A DNA stretch of 13,779 nucleotides from JANNPJ01 sp031400005 (GCA_031400005.1 JANNPJ010000385.1:1-13779), one strand, 5' to 3'; counted from the first letter of the stretch, positions 1 through 6,351 are shown. A program made the numbers and translations. The notes: a model not told the origin generated them from the letters alone.

Positions 1-749
1 GCTGTCGTCTCAGCATTCCGAGCCGACGGAACCACCACCGGCGGTGTCGGAGGCTGTGGACGCGGCGGGCCTGGCTTCGGCGGGCCGGGCCGCGGTATCG
101 GCGGCCGCGGCGGGTGACCGGGCTCAGGCGACGGTGGGTGAGCGGGCTCAGGCGGTGGCGAACCAGGCACTGACGAGCCAGGCACACCTCGACCAGGAAC
201 GACCGGACTCGGCACAGCCGGACGCGGCACAGCCGGACGCGGCACAGCCGGACCCGGCACAGCCGGACCCGGCACAGCCGGACTCGGTATGGCCGGACTC
301 GGTATGGCCGGACTCGGTATGGCAGGACTCGGTATGGCGGGACCGGGCACGGCGGGACCGGGCACGGCAGGGCTCGGCGCAGGGGGGCCGGGTACAGCGG
401 ACGACGTCCGCGTTTCTGGCTCGACCGGATGTGCTCCGGTCGAGGGCCTCGGCGTGGACGCGGCCGAGCGACGTTCCCCGACGCGACGATTCGGTGTCGC
501 TGCCCGAGGCATGGCAGGTCGCGCCATCCGGCGGATCCGCTCGGCGGCGTCGTCCAAGTCCTCGCCGCTTGCGGCGGCAGCGGCGTTGGCCGCTTGCACC
601 TCGGCATAGACCTCGGCGCGATGCACTTGGATACTGCGCGGAGCCTCGATACCGAGACGAACGGTGTCGCCCCGGACATCCAGGACGACGACGCGCACGT
701 CATCACCGATCACGATGCTTTCCCCGGCGCGGCGTGTCAGGACCAGCAC
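1..749 (-). CDS. csrA: CsrA translational regulator with long proline-rich C-terminal tail (3' end beyond the window)
   Basis: RNA-binding translational repressor; in FliW-containing bacteria it represses flagellin mRNA. The frame begins at a GTG at 749, preceded by a GGGAGG Shine-Dalgarno sequence, and gives V-LVLTRRAGESIVIGDDV at the N-terminus. Residues 1-55 match the whole CsrA fold, including L4 and R44, the positions that contact GGA in characterised CsrA proteins, and the VHR motif at 42-44. Residues 56-73 are an Ala-rich then acidic helix-like extension. Typical CsrA stops at about 60-85 residues, but here the same frame stays open, checked codon by codon, to the window edge (249 codons). 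From about residue 77 it is Arg/Pro/Ser-rich; residues 125-184 are twelve tandem PxPA(V/I)-type pentads; the rest is Pro/Gly/Glu/His-rich. It is last in the flgN-flgK-flgL-fliW-csrA order, 114 bp after fliW. The CsrA identity is secure. That the tail is translated is inferred from the unbroken frame; a sequencing error hiding a stop is possible but would have to fall near residues 70-90. Confidence 0.9.
   Translation of the reverse strand, partial: MLVLTRRAGESIVIGDDVRVVVLDVRGDTVRLGIEAPRSIQVHRAEVYAEVQAANAAAAASGEDLDDAAERIRRMARPAMPRAATPNRRVGERRSAASTPRPSTGAHPVEPETRTSSAVPGPPAPSPAVPGPAVPGPAIPSPAIPSPAIPSPAIPSPAVPGPAVPGPAVPRPAVPRPAVPSPVVPGRGVPGSSVPGSPPPEPAHPPSPEPGHPPRPPIPRPGPPKPGPPRPQPPTPPVVVPSARNAETT
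198..377 (-). repeat. Twelve tandem 15-bp units coding PxPA(V/I) pentapeptides in the csrA tail
   Basis: Read on the minus strand in the csrA frame, the units are PSPAV, PGPAV, PGPAI, PSPAI x3, PSPAV, PGPAV x2, PRPAV x2 and a degenerate PSPVV. At DNA level several adjacent units are identical: 211-225 with 226-240, 241-255 with 256-270, and 286-300 with 301-315, while 316-330 differs from the latter by one base. This pairing of identical neighbours indicates recent unit duplication. The 15-bp period keeps the frame whatever the copy number. The array has no spacers, so it is not a CRISPR. Confidence 0.9.
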
Positions 750-863
750 TGCGGGCTCCCTCCCTGGACCCCCCAAGGCCACGGCAGCCGGAACCCCCGG
801 CGAACCATAAACCTGCGGCCAACTTCAGGCCGTGATGAGATGTTAGCGGAAAGTGAGCATTGA
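750..863 (-). promoter_or_regulatory. csrA leader: fliW-csrA gap with ribosome binding site and a possible CsrA autoregulatory motif
   Basis: This 114-bp gap separates the fliW stop from the csrA GTG start. On the minus strand a GGAGGGAG Shine-Dalgarno sequence lies at 763-756, and it overlaps the octamer CAGGGAGG (766-759). That octamer fits the CANGGANG core reported for CsrA/RsmE binding, but a purine-rich Shine-Dalgarno sequence can match it by chance. A small 5-bp stem CGGCC/GGCCG with a 7-nt loop lies at 816-832. No convincing sigma-28 or housekeeping promoter was seen, so csrA is probably read from the upstream operon. Confidence 0.4.
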
Positions 864-1325
864 TCAACCGATCGGCGCGCGAACCGGCCAATCCGAACCG
901 GTGAGGATGATCTGAGCCGCTGCTCGGGTCCGGGCGTTGATCACCACCGGGGCAAGCAGGTTGGCGGTCGTACTCTCGGCATCGGGACCGACCGTCAGCA
1001 TCACCAGCACCAGTGCCTCGGCCGAATCGATCAACCCCAGGTCCTCACACTCCTGGTCATCAAGCACAATTTCGTAGCCGGTGAAATAGATTCCGGGTGC
1101 TGCCACCATGAATCGGACGTCGGGCCGCTCCAGACTGCGCAGCTCGTAAAGCGGCGACTCACCTTCAACCGGCGCCGTCACTGCCTCGGCCGCATCCAAC
1201 CGCACCAGCGCGAATCGGCGCAGATCGGTGAATCCGGGGATCGGGCGGATGAACGACAGTTCGGGTATCGGGTGGGCCTGGGTAGGAACTTTCGGCTGAC
1301 GTTCCGCCACCGCACGTGCCTGCAT
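864..1325 (-). CDS. fliW: FliW flagellar assembly factor
   Basis: FliW is a cytoplasmic beta-barrel protein that binds newly made flagellin. When flagellin is exported, FliW is freed to bind CsrA and relieve repression of flagellin translation. The 153-residue product has the family hallmarks: a PLYELRSLE stretch, F-M-V-A-A-P followed by Y-E-I-V-L, and near the C-terminus TANLLAPVVIN followed by an R-A-A-A-Q-I-I-L segment. I chose the ATG at 1325 because GAGG lies 6 nt upstream of it. A GTG at 1337 in the same frame overlaps the flgL stop but has no Shine-Dalgarno sequence. The bases of the flgL TGA form part of the fliW Shine-Dalgarno, so translation of the two is probably coupled. Its position between flgL and csrA is the same as in Bacillus subtilis. 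Confidence 0.93.
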   Translation of the reverse strand: MQARAVAERQPKVPTQAHPIPELSFIRPIPGFTDLRRFALVRLDAAEAVTAPVEGESPLYELRSLERPDVRFMVAAPGIYFTGYEIVLDDQECEDLGLIDSAEALVLVMLTVGPDAESTTANLLAPVVINARTRAAAQIILTGSDWPVRAPIG

Positions 1326-1333
1326 GGGATTCC

Positions 1334-2209
1334 TCACCGTAGATAGTCCAGCAACGAGGTCTGCAAAATCTTGCCCGCCGCCGCCAGGGAGGCTTGATAG
1401 GCCACCGAGGATGATTGCAAATCGAGAATGGCTTTCGGCAGGTCGACGTCCTCCAGGCCACTGATCCGGGTGGTCAGCTCAAGGTGCTCGTTCTCCACCC
1501 GCCCCTTGGTGGTTTCCACCTGGGTGGCCCGGGCCCCCACGTCGCCCATCGTGGTCAGGAGCTGCTGATAAACGACTGCCAATTGGTCCTGGAGACCGTC
1601 GACGTCGTTGGCTCCGCCGGCGATGTTGTCCGCCAGCTCGGTGAGCAGGCCAGGAATCGTGGCGGCGCCGGCCGCGGTCCCGTTGACGTCGATCCGGATC
1701 GTTACCTCACGCCCGATTCGAGACGACACGGGCGCGTCGTTGCCGATGTACACGCCATCGGAATCGATCGCCTTTGTCCCCGGTATCGTGCCGCCAAAGA
1801 TCGGCCGTCCCAGCCACTGAGTGTTATAGGCATCAACCACACCCTTTTGGATGACGACGAGTTCAGCGCTGATGGCATCGCGACTGGCTGCTGGCAGACC
1901 GGGATCCTGCGCATTGACGACAAGCTCCTTGGCCCTCACCAGAAGTGAAGAAATGCTGCCCAGCGCATCGCTTGCGGTTTCGAGTCGAGCCGCGGAGTTG
2001 CCAATGTTGCTGAGGTATTGCGTATCCAGCCGCTGCTGCGTCCGTAACAACATCGCTGCCGAGGCGGCCGCCGGGTTGTCGCTCGGTCGGGTCACCAACT
2101 TGCCGCTGGCAAGCTGTTCCTGCAGGTTCGCGTTGCGAGTGAGGTTGGCTTGCAATCCGTGCAGCGTACTGTCCGAGATCATCCGATTCGTTATTCGGGT
2201 GCCGATCAT
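1334..2209 (-). CDS. flgL: FlgL hook-filament junction protein (HAP3)
   Basis: FlgL is an exported structural protein that links hook-capping FlgK to the flagellin filament. The 291-residue product starts MIGTRITNRMISDSTLHGLQ, the typical coiled-coil D0 start, followed by the flagellin-like LQEQLASGKLVTRPSDNPAAAS motif at about residues 28-49. The C-terminus ends in the matching D0 helix (LQSSSVAYQASLAAAGKILQ then TSLLDYLR). The length is normal for FlgL. The ATG at 2209 has a strong GGGAGGGGG Shine-Dalgarno sequence just upstream. It follows flgK by 13 bp and its stop abuts fliW. Confidence 0.95.
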   Translation of the reverse strand: MIGTRITNRMISDSTLHGLQANLTRNANLQEQLASGKLVTRPSDNPAAASAAMLLRTQQRLDTQYLSNIGNSAARLETASDALGSISSLLVRAKELVVNAQDPGLPAASRDAISAELVVIQKGVVDAYNTQWLGRPIFGGTIPGTKAIDSDGVYIGNDAPVSSRIGREVTIRIDVNGTAAGAATIPGLLTELADNIAGGANDVDGLQDQLAVVYQQLLTTMGDVGARATQVETTKGRVENEHLELTTRISGLEDVDLPKAILDLQSSSVAYQASLAAAGKILQTSLLDYLR

Positions 2210-2222
2210 GATTCCCCCTCCC

Positions 2223-3623
2223 TTACGTCGCGGTGCGGTTGATGAGCGTGTCGAGCATTTCGTCCACTGTGCTGATCACTCGGGCGGAGGCCTGGTAGGA
2301 GCGCTGATACATCAGCAATGAGGTCATTTCTTCGTCGATGCTTACCCCGGCGTCGGCATTGATCGCCGCGTCGGCGGTCATGAACACGCTCTCCTGTACC
2401 TCGACCGCTTGGCGGAGACCTTGAATCTTGGTACCGATTTCCGCGGCCAGCGTGCGTAATCGCACCGACGGGCCGGGGCCGCCGAGCACAGCCTGGGAAT
2501 TCTCGTCCAGCGACAGGTCAGCAATCTTCTCCGCGTTGTTCCCGTCAATAACACCCGCTTCGGACGACACCGCGAGATCGGCGGCGGTGATCGCGACGAC
2601 GCTCAGGTCGCTAGCTCCGGTTCCGGCGAAGAAGTCGAGACCGGTGTCGCCGGCGGGGGTATATCCGGTCGAGTGCACGGCATTGACTGCGTCTCGCATC
2701 GCCGTGACCACGCCGTCCAATTGGGTGGACACGGTAGGCAGGTCATTACCCAGCGCCTGAAGCAGTCCGGCCAGCTTGCCGCCGGAAACCGGAACCGCAG
2801 TGTCGCCCGTCATCAGCCTCGGCGGGTCGGTGCCTACGTCGGCGAGGCTGGTGGCCCCGGCCACCGTGATCGGCAGCGACCGATCACCCGATACCACCGC
2901 AACGTTGTTGATCATTATTGAAGCGGTGCCGTTTGCGGCCACCGTCACCCGCCCGCCGGCCAGTTCACCGATCGTCCGGACCAGAGTGTCCCGACGGTCC
3001 AGCAACTCGTTCACCGGCCGTTCGACAATGTTTCCCTCGACAATGTGCCGATTCACCAGTGCCAGGTCGGAGGTGGCTTGATTCAGCGTATTGACGGTCG
3101 AGGTCAGGTCGGCCCCCGCGTTCGTCCAGCGCTCAGCGATCCCGGAGCTGACGAACTTCAGCTGGTTGACCATGGCATTGGCCGACTGCAGCACCTGACC
3201 GGCGGCGGCCTCCTGATTCGATCCGGGCGAGGCCGCAACGGCGTGCCAGGCATTGAAGAAGTCGTCGATGGACGCTTGGATGCCGTTATCGCCGGGCTCG
3301 TTCAATAGCGACTCGACGCCAGCAAGCGTGGAGGCCCGGACGGTCAGTGCCTCCTTGGCGGCGCCGGCGTTGACTCGCGCCGTCTCCAGGAAGGCATCTC
3401 GGACCCGGATGACGGCGTCGATTTTGACCCCGCCGAGAATTGCGTTGTTGTTGCCGGTGTGGAAATGCGCGTCCGTGGAGCTGCCCACCGAAGAGAGCAG
3501 CACTCTTTGCCTGCTATATCCGGGGGTATTCACATTGGCGATGTTCTGACCGGTGACCTCAATGGCGCGCTGCGCCGCGTGCAGACCACTTATCGCTGTA
3601 TTGAGTGCGGAGAATCCAGGCAT
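2223..3623 (-). CDS. flgK: FlgK hook-associated protein 1
   Basis: FlgK is an exported structural protein at the hook-filament junction. Of its 466 residues, the N-terminus carries the rod/hook/HAP signature (ISGLHAAQRAIEVTGQNIAN followed by VNTPGYSRQRV). The C-terminus has the paired D0/D1 motif (SIDEEMTSLLMYQRSYQASA followed by RVISTVDEMLDTLIN). The variable middle (about residues 150-400) is T/A/G-rich as usual. The length is a little shorter than in enteric bacteria (about 550). The ATG at 3623 is preceded by GTGAGGT at 7-nt spacing, and this Shine-Dalgarno sequence uses the TGA stop of flgN, a sign of coupled translation. Confidence 0.96.
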   Translation of the reverse strand: MPGFSALNTAISGLHAAQRAIEVTGQNIANVNTPGYSRQRVLLSSVGSSTDAHFHTGNNNAILGGVKIDAVIRVRDAFLETARVNAGAAKEALTVRASTLAGVESLLNEPGDNGIQASIDDFFNAWHAVAASPGSNQEAAAGQVLQSANAMVNQLKFVSSGIAERWTNAGADLTSTVNTLNQATSDLALVNRHIVEGNIVERPVNELLDRRDTLVRTIGELAGGRVTVAANGTASIMINNVAVVSGDRSLPITVAGATSLADVGTDPPRLMTGDTAVPVSGGKLAGLLQALGNDLPTVSTQLDGVVTAMRDAVNAVHSTGYTPAGDTGLDFFAGTGASDLSVVAITAADLAVSSEAGVIDGNNAEKIADLSLDENSQAVLGGPGPSVRLRTLAAEIGTKIQGLRQAVEVQESVFMTADAAINADAGVSIDEEMTSLLMYQRSYQASARVISTVDEMLDTLINRTAT

Positions 3624-3633
3624 GGCGGCAACC

Positions 3634-4134
3634 TCACAGAGCCCGGTCGACGACGACGGAACGACCTTGACCAGAGATCATGTCGATCCGGCCGCGGGCG
3701 TCATAGCCTTGGGACGACGCGCCGACCCGGCCACCTAGGGTGGCTAGCGTCTGTTCGACCGCCGCCAATCCAGCGGTGGTCATGCTCCGGCTCGCCTCGG
3801 CCAGCACGGCTACCTCACCGCAGATCGCGATCAATGCGTTCCGATGCTCGATCAGCACCTCGGTCCAGGGTGGTTGCGCGGTGCCGGCCAGATCCTCCAG
3901 AGAGGCGTCGATCGGTAACCCGAACTCGCGGGCAGCGGCATCGGAGACCGCGGCTCGCTGCATCTCGATCACTCGCAGCTGATCCAGCATGGTCACCACC
4001 TCGGTGGTGGCCGCGGGCAGCCAGCGGGTACCCCCACTGGCAAGAATCAGCTGCTCACACTCCAGCCGATAGGCCAGCAGCTCGAGCAGCTCGCGCTGGC
4101 GCCAGAGCACCGCTGCAAGGTCGGGAAGACTCAT
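3634..4134 (-). CDS. flgN: FlgN-like export chaperone for FlgK/FlgL
   Basis: Probable cytoplasmic chaperone that keeps FlgK and FlgL unfolded for export. The 166-residue product is largely helical. It begins MSLPDLAAVLWRQRELLELL with a leucine-rich amphipathic helix typical of FlgN, followed by a helix around TEVVTMLDQLRVIEMQRAAV. The C-terminus (about the last 30 residues) is Gly/Arg/Ser-rich. I chose the ATG at 4134 because AGGAG lies 8 nt upstream. An upstream GTG at 4236 would add a proline-rich stretch that does not look coded. FlgN sequences diverge widely, so the call rests mostly on helix pattern, size and position directly before flgK. Confidence 0.8.
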   Translation of the reverse strand: MSLPDLAAVLWRQRELLELLAYRLECEQLILASGGTRWLPAATTEVVTMLDQLRVIEMQRAAVSDAAAREFGLPIDASLEDLAGTAQPPWTEVLIEHRNALIAICGEVAVLAEASRSMTTAGLAAVEQTLATLGGRVGASSQGYDARGRIDMISGQGRSVVVDRAL

Positions 4135-4371
4135 CTCAACTGCTCCTGTTGGCCATCGGTGGCAATCGGTCGGCAATGGGGTTGATCCGGCAATCGGTCT
4201 GCGATCAGGTGGACCTGGATGGTCTGTCGACAGCACGGCGAAAGACCTGAGGGTTTCTGGGCCAACGGACGGTCGCGTCGGCCTGCGCCGGACGGGTGAA
4301 AGTGCCTGCGGAACCCTCAGATCACCCGGCAGAGAACTGGAGCCGGCGCCCGATCGAGCCGATGCACAGGC
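4135..4371. promoter_or_regulatory. Divergent control region between flgN and fliA
   Basis: This 237-bp gap separates the leftward flgN operon from rightward fliA and must hold both promoters. Structures seen are: two exact copies of GGCAATCGGT (4161-4170 and 4189-4198) with two near copies at 4151 and 4172; CAGGT-GG-ACCTG (4206-4217); the perfect palindrome CTGTCGACAG (4224-4233); and CTGAGGGTT (4247-4255) facing its exact complement AACCCTCAG (4312-4320) across 56 bp. No good sigma-28 (TAAA...GCCGATAA) or sigma-70 match was found on either strand, so an activator-dependent promoter is possible. This is inference from repeat structure only. Confidence 0.5.
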
Positions 4372-5340
4372 GTGTTCGAATCAAACGCCTTCAGCCCCCG
4401 GGCCGACATCGCCATCGCCAGTCCCGCCACCGGCAGCGCTCCGATGCCCACCAAGGAACTCGAGGCCCTGATCACGGACCATCTCCCGCTCGTCGGGCAC
4501 ATCGCCCGGGAAACGGCTGCCCGGCTGCCCCGCCATCTGGGGACCGACGATCTGGTCGGAGCCGGTTCGCTGGCCCTCGTCCAGGCCGCGCACTCCTACG
4601 ATCCGGCGCTCGGTGTTCCGTTTGCCCGGTTCGCCAACACGCGAGTGCGCGGGGCGATGATCGACCAGATGCGGCAGCGTGACTGGGTCAGCCGTTCGAT
4701 TCGCTCCCGGTCCAAGACGATTGCTGCGGCCACCGAGGTCCTCACCGCCGGGCTCGGACGCGAACCCACCGATCTGGAGCTGGCCGCGGCTACCGGCCAC
4801 TCCGAGGCGGACCTGCGGGAGATTCGCGGCGGCACCGACCGGGCGGTGGTCCTCAGCTTGGATCCGATCTCCGGTGACGACGAAGGTCTGGCCGGCGGAA
4901 TCGCCGACTGTGCGCCGCGTCCGGATGAGGCCCTGATCGCCGCCGAACGGCTGGGCTACCTGCGCGATGCGATCGCCGAATTGCCCGATCGGCTGCGGCA
5001 CGTCGTCACGGCCTATTACCTGCAGCAGAAGCCACTGACCGAGATCGCCGCGCATCTGGGTGTCACCCAGTCTCGCGCCTCGCAGTTGCGCGGGGAGGGC
5101 TTGGATCTGATGCGCGAAGCCCTGCAGACCCTGTGGAACGCCACGCCGGCCGGTCCGGCCGCCGCGAAGGTGGTCGACGACCCGGCTACCTCCACCGACG
5201 CCGGTGTCCGCTCACGCCGGCGAACTGCCTACGTACAGGCAGTCTCACAGCGCTCCGGCGGTACGCAGCGAGCCAACGTGCAGGCGTATCTGAACGGCAA
5301 CAGCCTGGACGATGTCCTGCTCGGAAATCGGTTCAGGTAA
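4372..5340 (+). CDS. fliA: FliA/WhiG-type flagellar sigma factor (sigma-28 family)
   Basis: Alternative RNA polymerase sigma factor expected to transcribe late flagellar genes such as fliC. In the 322-residue frame, region 2 spans about residues 34-105 with the hallmarks DDLVGAGSLALVQA, FARFANTRVRGAMIDQMRQR and DW. Region 3 is around residues 112-150 (GREPTDLELAAATG). Region 4 is about 205-255 with helix-turn-helix LTEIAAHLGVTQSRASQLRG. The protein is longer than usual (about 240-260) because of a tail of about 67 residues after region 4, Arg/Ser-rich then ending LDDVLLGNRFR. The GTG at 4372 has only a weak ACAGG upstream; an ATG at 4444 (MPTKELEALI) would give 298 residues and is a real alternative. 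No anti-sigma flgM is visible beside it. Confidence 0.92.
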   Translation: MFESNAFSPRADIAIASPATGSAPMPTKELEALITDHLPLVGHIARETAARLPRHLGTDDLVGAGSLALVQAAHSYDPALGVPFARFANTRVRGAMIDQMRQRDWVSRSIRSRSKTIAAATEVLTAGLGREPTDLELAAATGHSEADLREIRGGTDRAVVLSLDPISGDDEGLAGGIADCAPRPDEALIAAERLGYLRDAIAELPDRLRHVVTAYYLQQKPLTEIAAHLGVTQSRASQLRGEGLDLMREALQTLWNATPAGPAAAKVVDDPATSTDAGVRSRRRTAYVQAVSQRSGGTQRANVQAYLNGNSLDDVLLGNRFR

Positions 5341-5353
5341 ATCGGCTCGGATA

Positions 5354-5398
5354 TTCGGCCGAAGGAACTTCTTAAGAGCAAGCCGGCCCGGCCGATAG
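5354..5398 (+). promoter_or_regulatory. Sigma-28-like promoter of fliC with upstream palindrome
   Basis: A -10 element GCCGATAG (5391-5398) matches seven of eight bases of the sigma-28/WhiG consensus GCCGATAA. Upstream, TTAAGAGC (5372-5379) is similar to the -35 box TAAA-type element: TAAG at 5373 is 14 nt from GCCG, against a usual 15. Transcription would start near 5403-5406, about 50 nt before the flagellin ATG. A perfect 10-bp palindrome TTCGGCCGAA (5354-5363) sits just upstream of the -35 element and may be an operator. fliA is the gene immediately before it. Confidence 0.8.
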
Positions 5399-5408
5399 GT
5401 ATCTCGAA

Positions 5409-5450
5409 CGCCGGTCCACGGATGGACCGGCGACGACCCTACCAAGGAGG
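5409..5450 (+). promoter_or_regulatory. fliC 5' leader with two predicted CsrA sites (hairpin loop and Shine-Dalgarno)
   Basis: CGCCGGTCCA (5409-5418) and TGGACCGGCG (5423-5432) form a perfect 10-bp stem with CGGA as the loop. If the closing A-U pair opens, the loop is the hexamer ACGGAU, the ANGGAN form bound by CsrA/RsmE proteins. The octamer CACGGATG (5417-5424) fits the CANGGANG core. A second exact fit, CAAGGAGG (5443-5450), is the Shine-Dalgarno sequence of fliC, 5 nt before the ATG. The two GGA triplets are 26 nt apart. This is the two-site arrangement described for the Bacillus subtilis hag leader. With csrA and fliW in the same window, translational control of flagellin by CsrA is the natural reading. 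Confidence 0.75.
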
Positions 5451-5455
5451 ACACC

Positions 5456-6277
5456 ATGGGTCTTCGTGTCAATTCAAACGCTGCCGCCAACAACGCCTAC
5501 CGTAACTTGAGCGTCACAGATGGCCAGATGTCGAAGTCGCTGGAGAAGTTGTCCAGCGGCTTCCGGATCAACCGGGCCGCCGATGACGCGGCCGGCCTGG
5601 CCATCTCCGAAGGCCTGCGGGCGCAGGTCGGCGGGCTCAAGGTCGCGGTACGCAATGCGCAGGACGGCGTCAGCGTCGTGCAGACCGCTGAAGGTGCACT
5701 CACCGAGACCCACTCGATCCTTCAGCGCATGCGTGACCTGGCCGTTCAGGCTTCTAACGACGGTGGGCTGGACACCAACGCCAAGGCTGCGGCCGACAGC
5801 GAGTACCAGCAGCTGGCGCTAGAGCTGGACGACATCTCGAACAAGACCGCGTTCAACGGCGTCAAGCTGCTGGATGGCTCTTTCGACAAGGCCTTCCAGG
5901 TCGGTGCCAACGCCAGCGACACGTTGCAGGTGACTCTGGCCACGGCGTCGGACGCGGCCACCCTGATGGGAGCCGTTGGTGACCTCACCACGGCCACCAA
6001 CGCCACCACGGCTATCAGTGCGGTGGACACCGCCATCCAGACGGTGTCGACCACCCGAGCCAACCTCGGTGCTCAGCAGAACCGGCTCGAGCACAAGATC
6101 AACAACCTCAACGTGGCGGTTGAGAACCTTTCGGCTTCCGAGAGCCGGATCCGGGACACCGACATGGCGCAGGAGATGGTCGCGTTCACCCGCGCCCAGA
6201 TCCTGTCCCAGGCCGGCACTTCGATGCTCGCTCAGGCGAACCAGGCACCGCAGAACGTCCTGAAGCTGCTCCAGTAA
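5456..6277 (+). CDS. fliC: Flagellin, filament subunit
   Basis: Major subunit of the flagellar filament, exported by the flagellar type III system. The 273-residue product has the canonical N-terminal D0/D1 (GLRVNSNAAANNAYRNL, then SLEKLSSGFRINRAADDAAG followed by LAISEGLRAQVGGL) and C-terminal D1/D0 (SASESRIRDTDMAQEM, then QILSQAGTSMLAQANQAPQN followed by VLKLLQ). The variable region between about residues 145 and 190 is tiny, with no D2/D3 domains, so the filament surface would be made of D1. It is Thr/Ala/Ser-rich (TTATNATTAISAV), leaving several Ser/Thr residues that could be glycosylated. The ATG at 5456 has AAGGAGG 5 nt upstream. It follows a sigma-28-like promoter and is followed by a strong hairpin. 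Confidence 0.98.
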   Translation: MGLRVNSNAAANNAYRNLSVTDGQMSKSLEKLSSGFRINRAADDAAGLAISEGLRAQVGGLKVAVRNAQDGVSVVQTAEGALTETHSILQRMRDLAVQASNDGGLDTNAKAAADSEYQQLALELDDISNKTAFNGVKLLDGSFDKAFQVGANASDTLQVTLATASDAATLMGAVGDLTTATNATTAISAVDTAIQTVSTTRANLGAQQNRLEHKINNLNVAVENLSASESRIRDTDMAQEMVAFTRAQILSQAGTSMLAQANQAPQNVLKLLQ

Positions 6278-6289
6278 GCCAGTCCCCCG

Positions 6290-6322
6290 GGGGCGGTCAC
6301 GTCTAACCGACGTGACCGCCTT
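6290..6322 (+). terminator. Hairpin terminator between fliC and fliD
   Basis: GGCGGTCACGTC (6292-6303) and GACGTGACCGCC (6309-6320) form a perfect 12-bp stem with loop TAACC, extended by G-U pairs at its base. It starts about 12 nt after the fliC stop. The following bases (TTCGGGCGTCTTATC) are only partly T-rich, common for actinobacterial terminators. It probably reduces read-through so that flagellin mRNA exceeds fliD-fliS mRNA, and it may also protect the fliC 3' end. Confidence 0.8.
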
Positions 6323-6351
6323 CGGGCGTCTTATCCGAGGAAGGATCGGCA

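Noticed and set aside
198..377. CRISPR-like direct repeats
   Set aside because: The units are contiguous, 15 bp and in frame with csrA; there are no spacers.
44..835. Long plus-strand reading frame with repeated QPDxA units
   Set aside because: It is antisense to csrA. The minus frame gives an unmistakable CsrA fold with a ribosome site, and the repeat stays open in other frames merely because it is GC-rich and 15 bp in period.
4135..4236. N-terminal extension of FlgN from a GTG at 4236
   Set aside because: Pro-rich unlikely coding; AGGAG precedes the ATG at 4134, and the segment overlaps the repeated putative control sequence.
4381..5055. Long minus-strand reading frame opposite fliA
   Set aside because: A shadow frame of the GC-rich fliA gene; no recognisable protein and no ribosome site.
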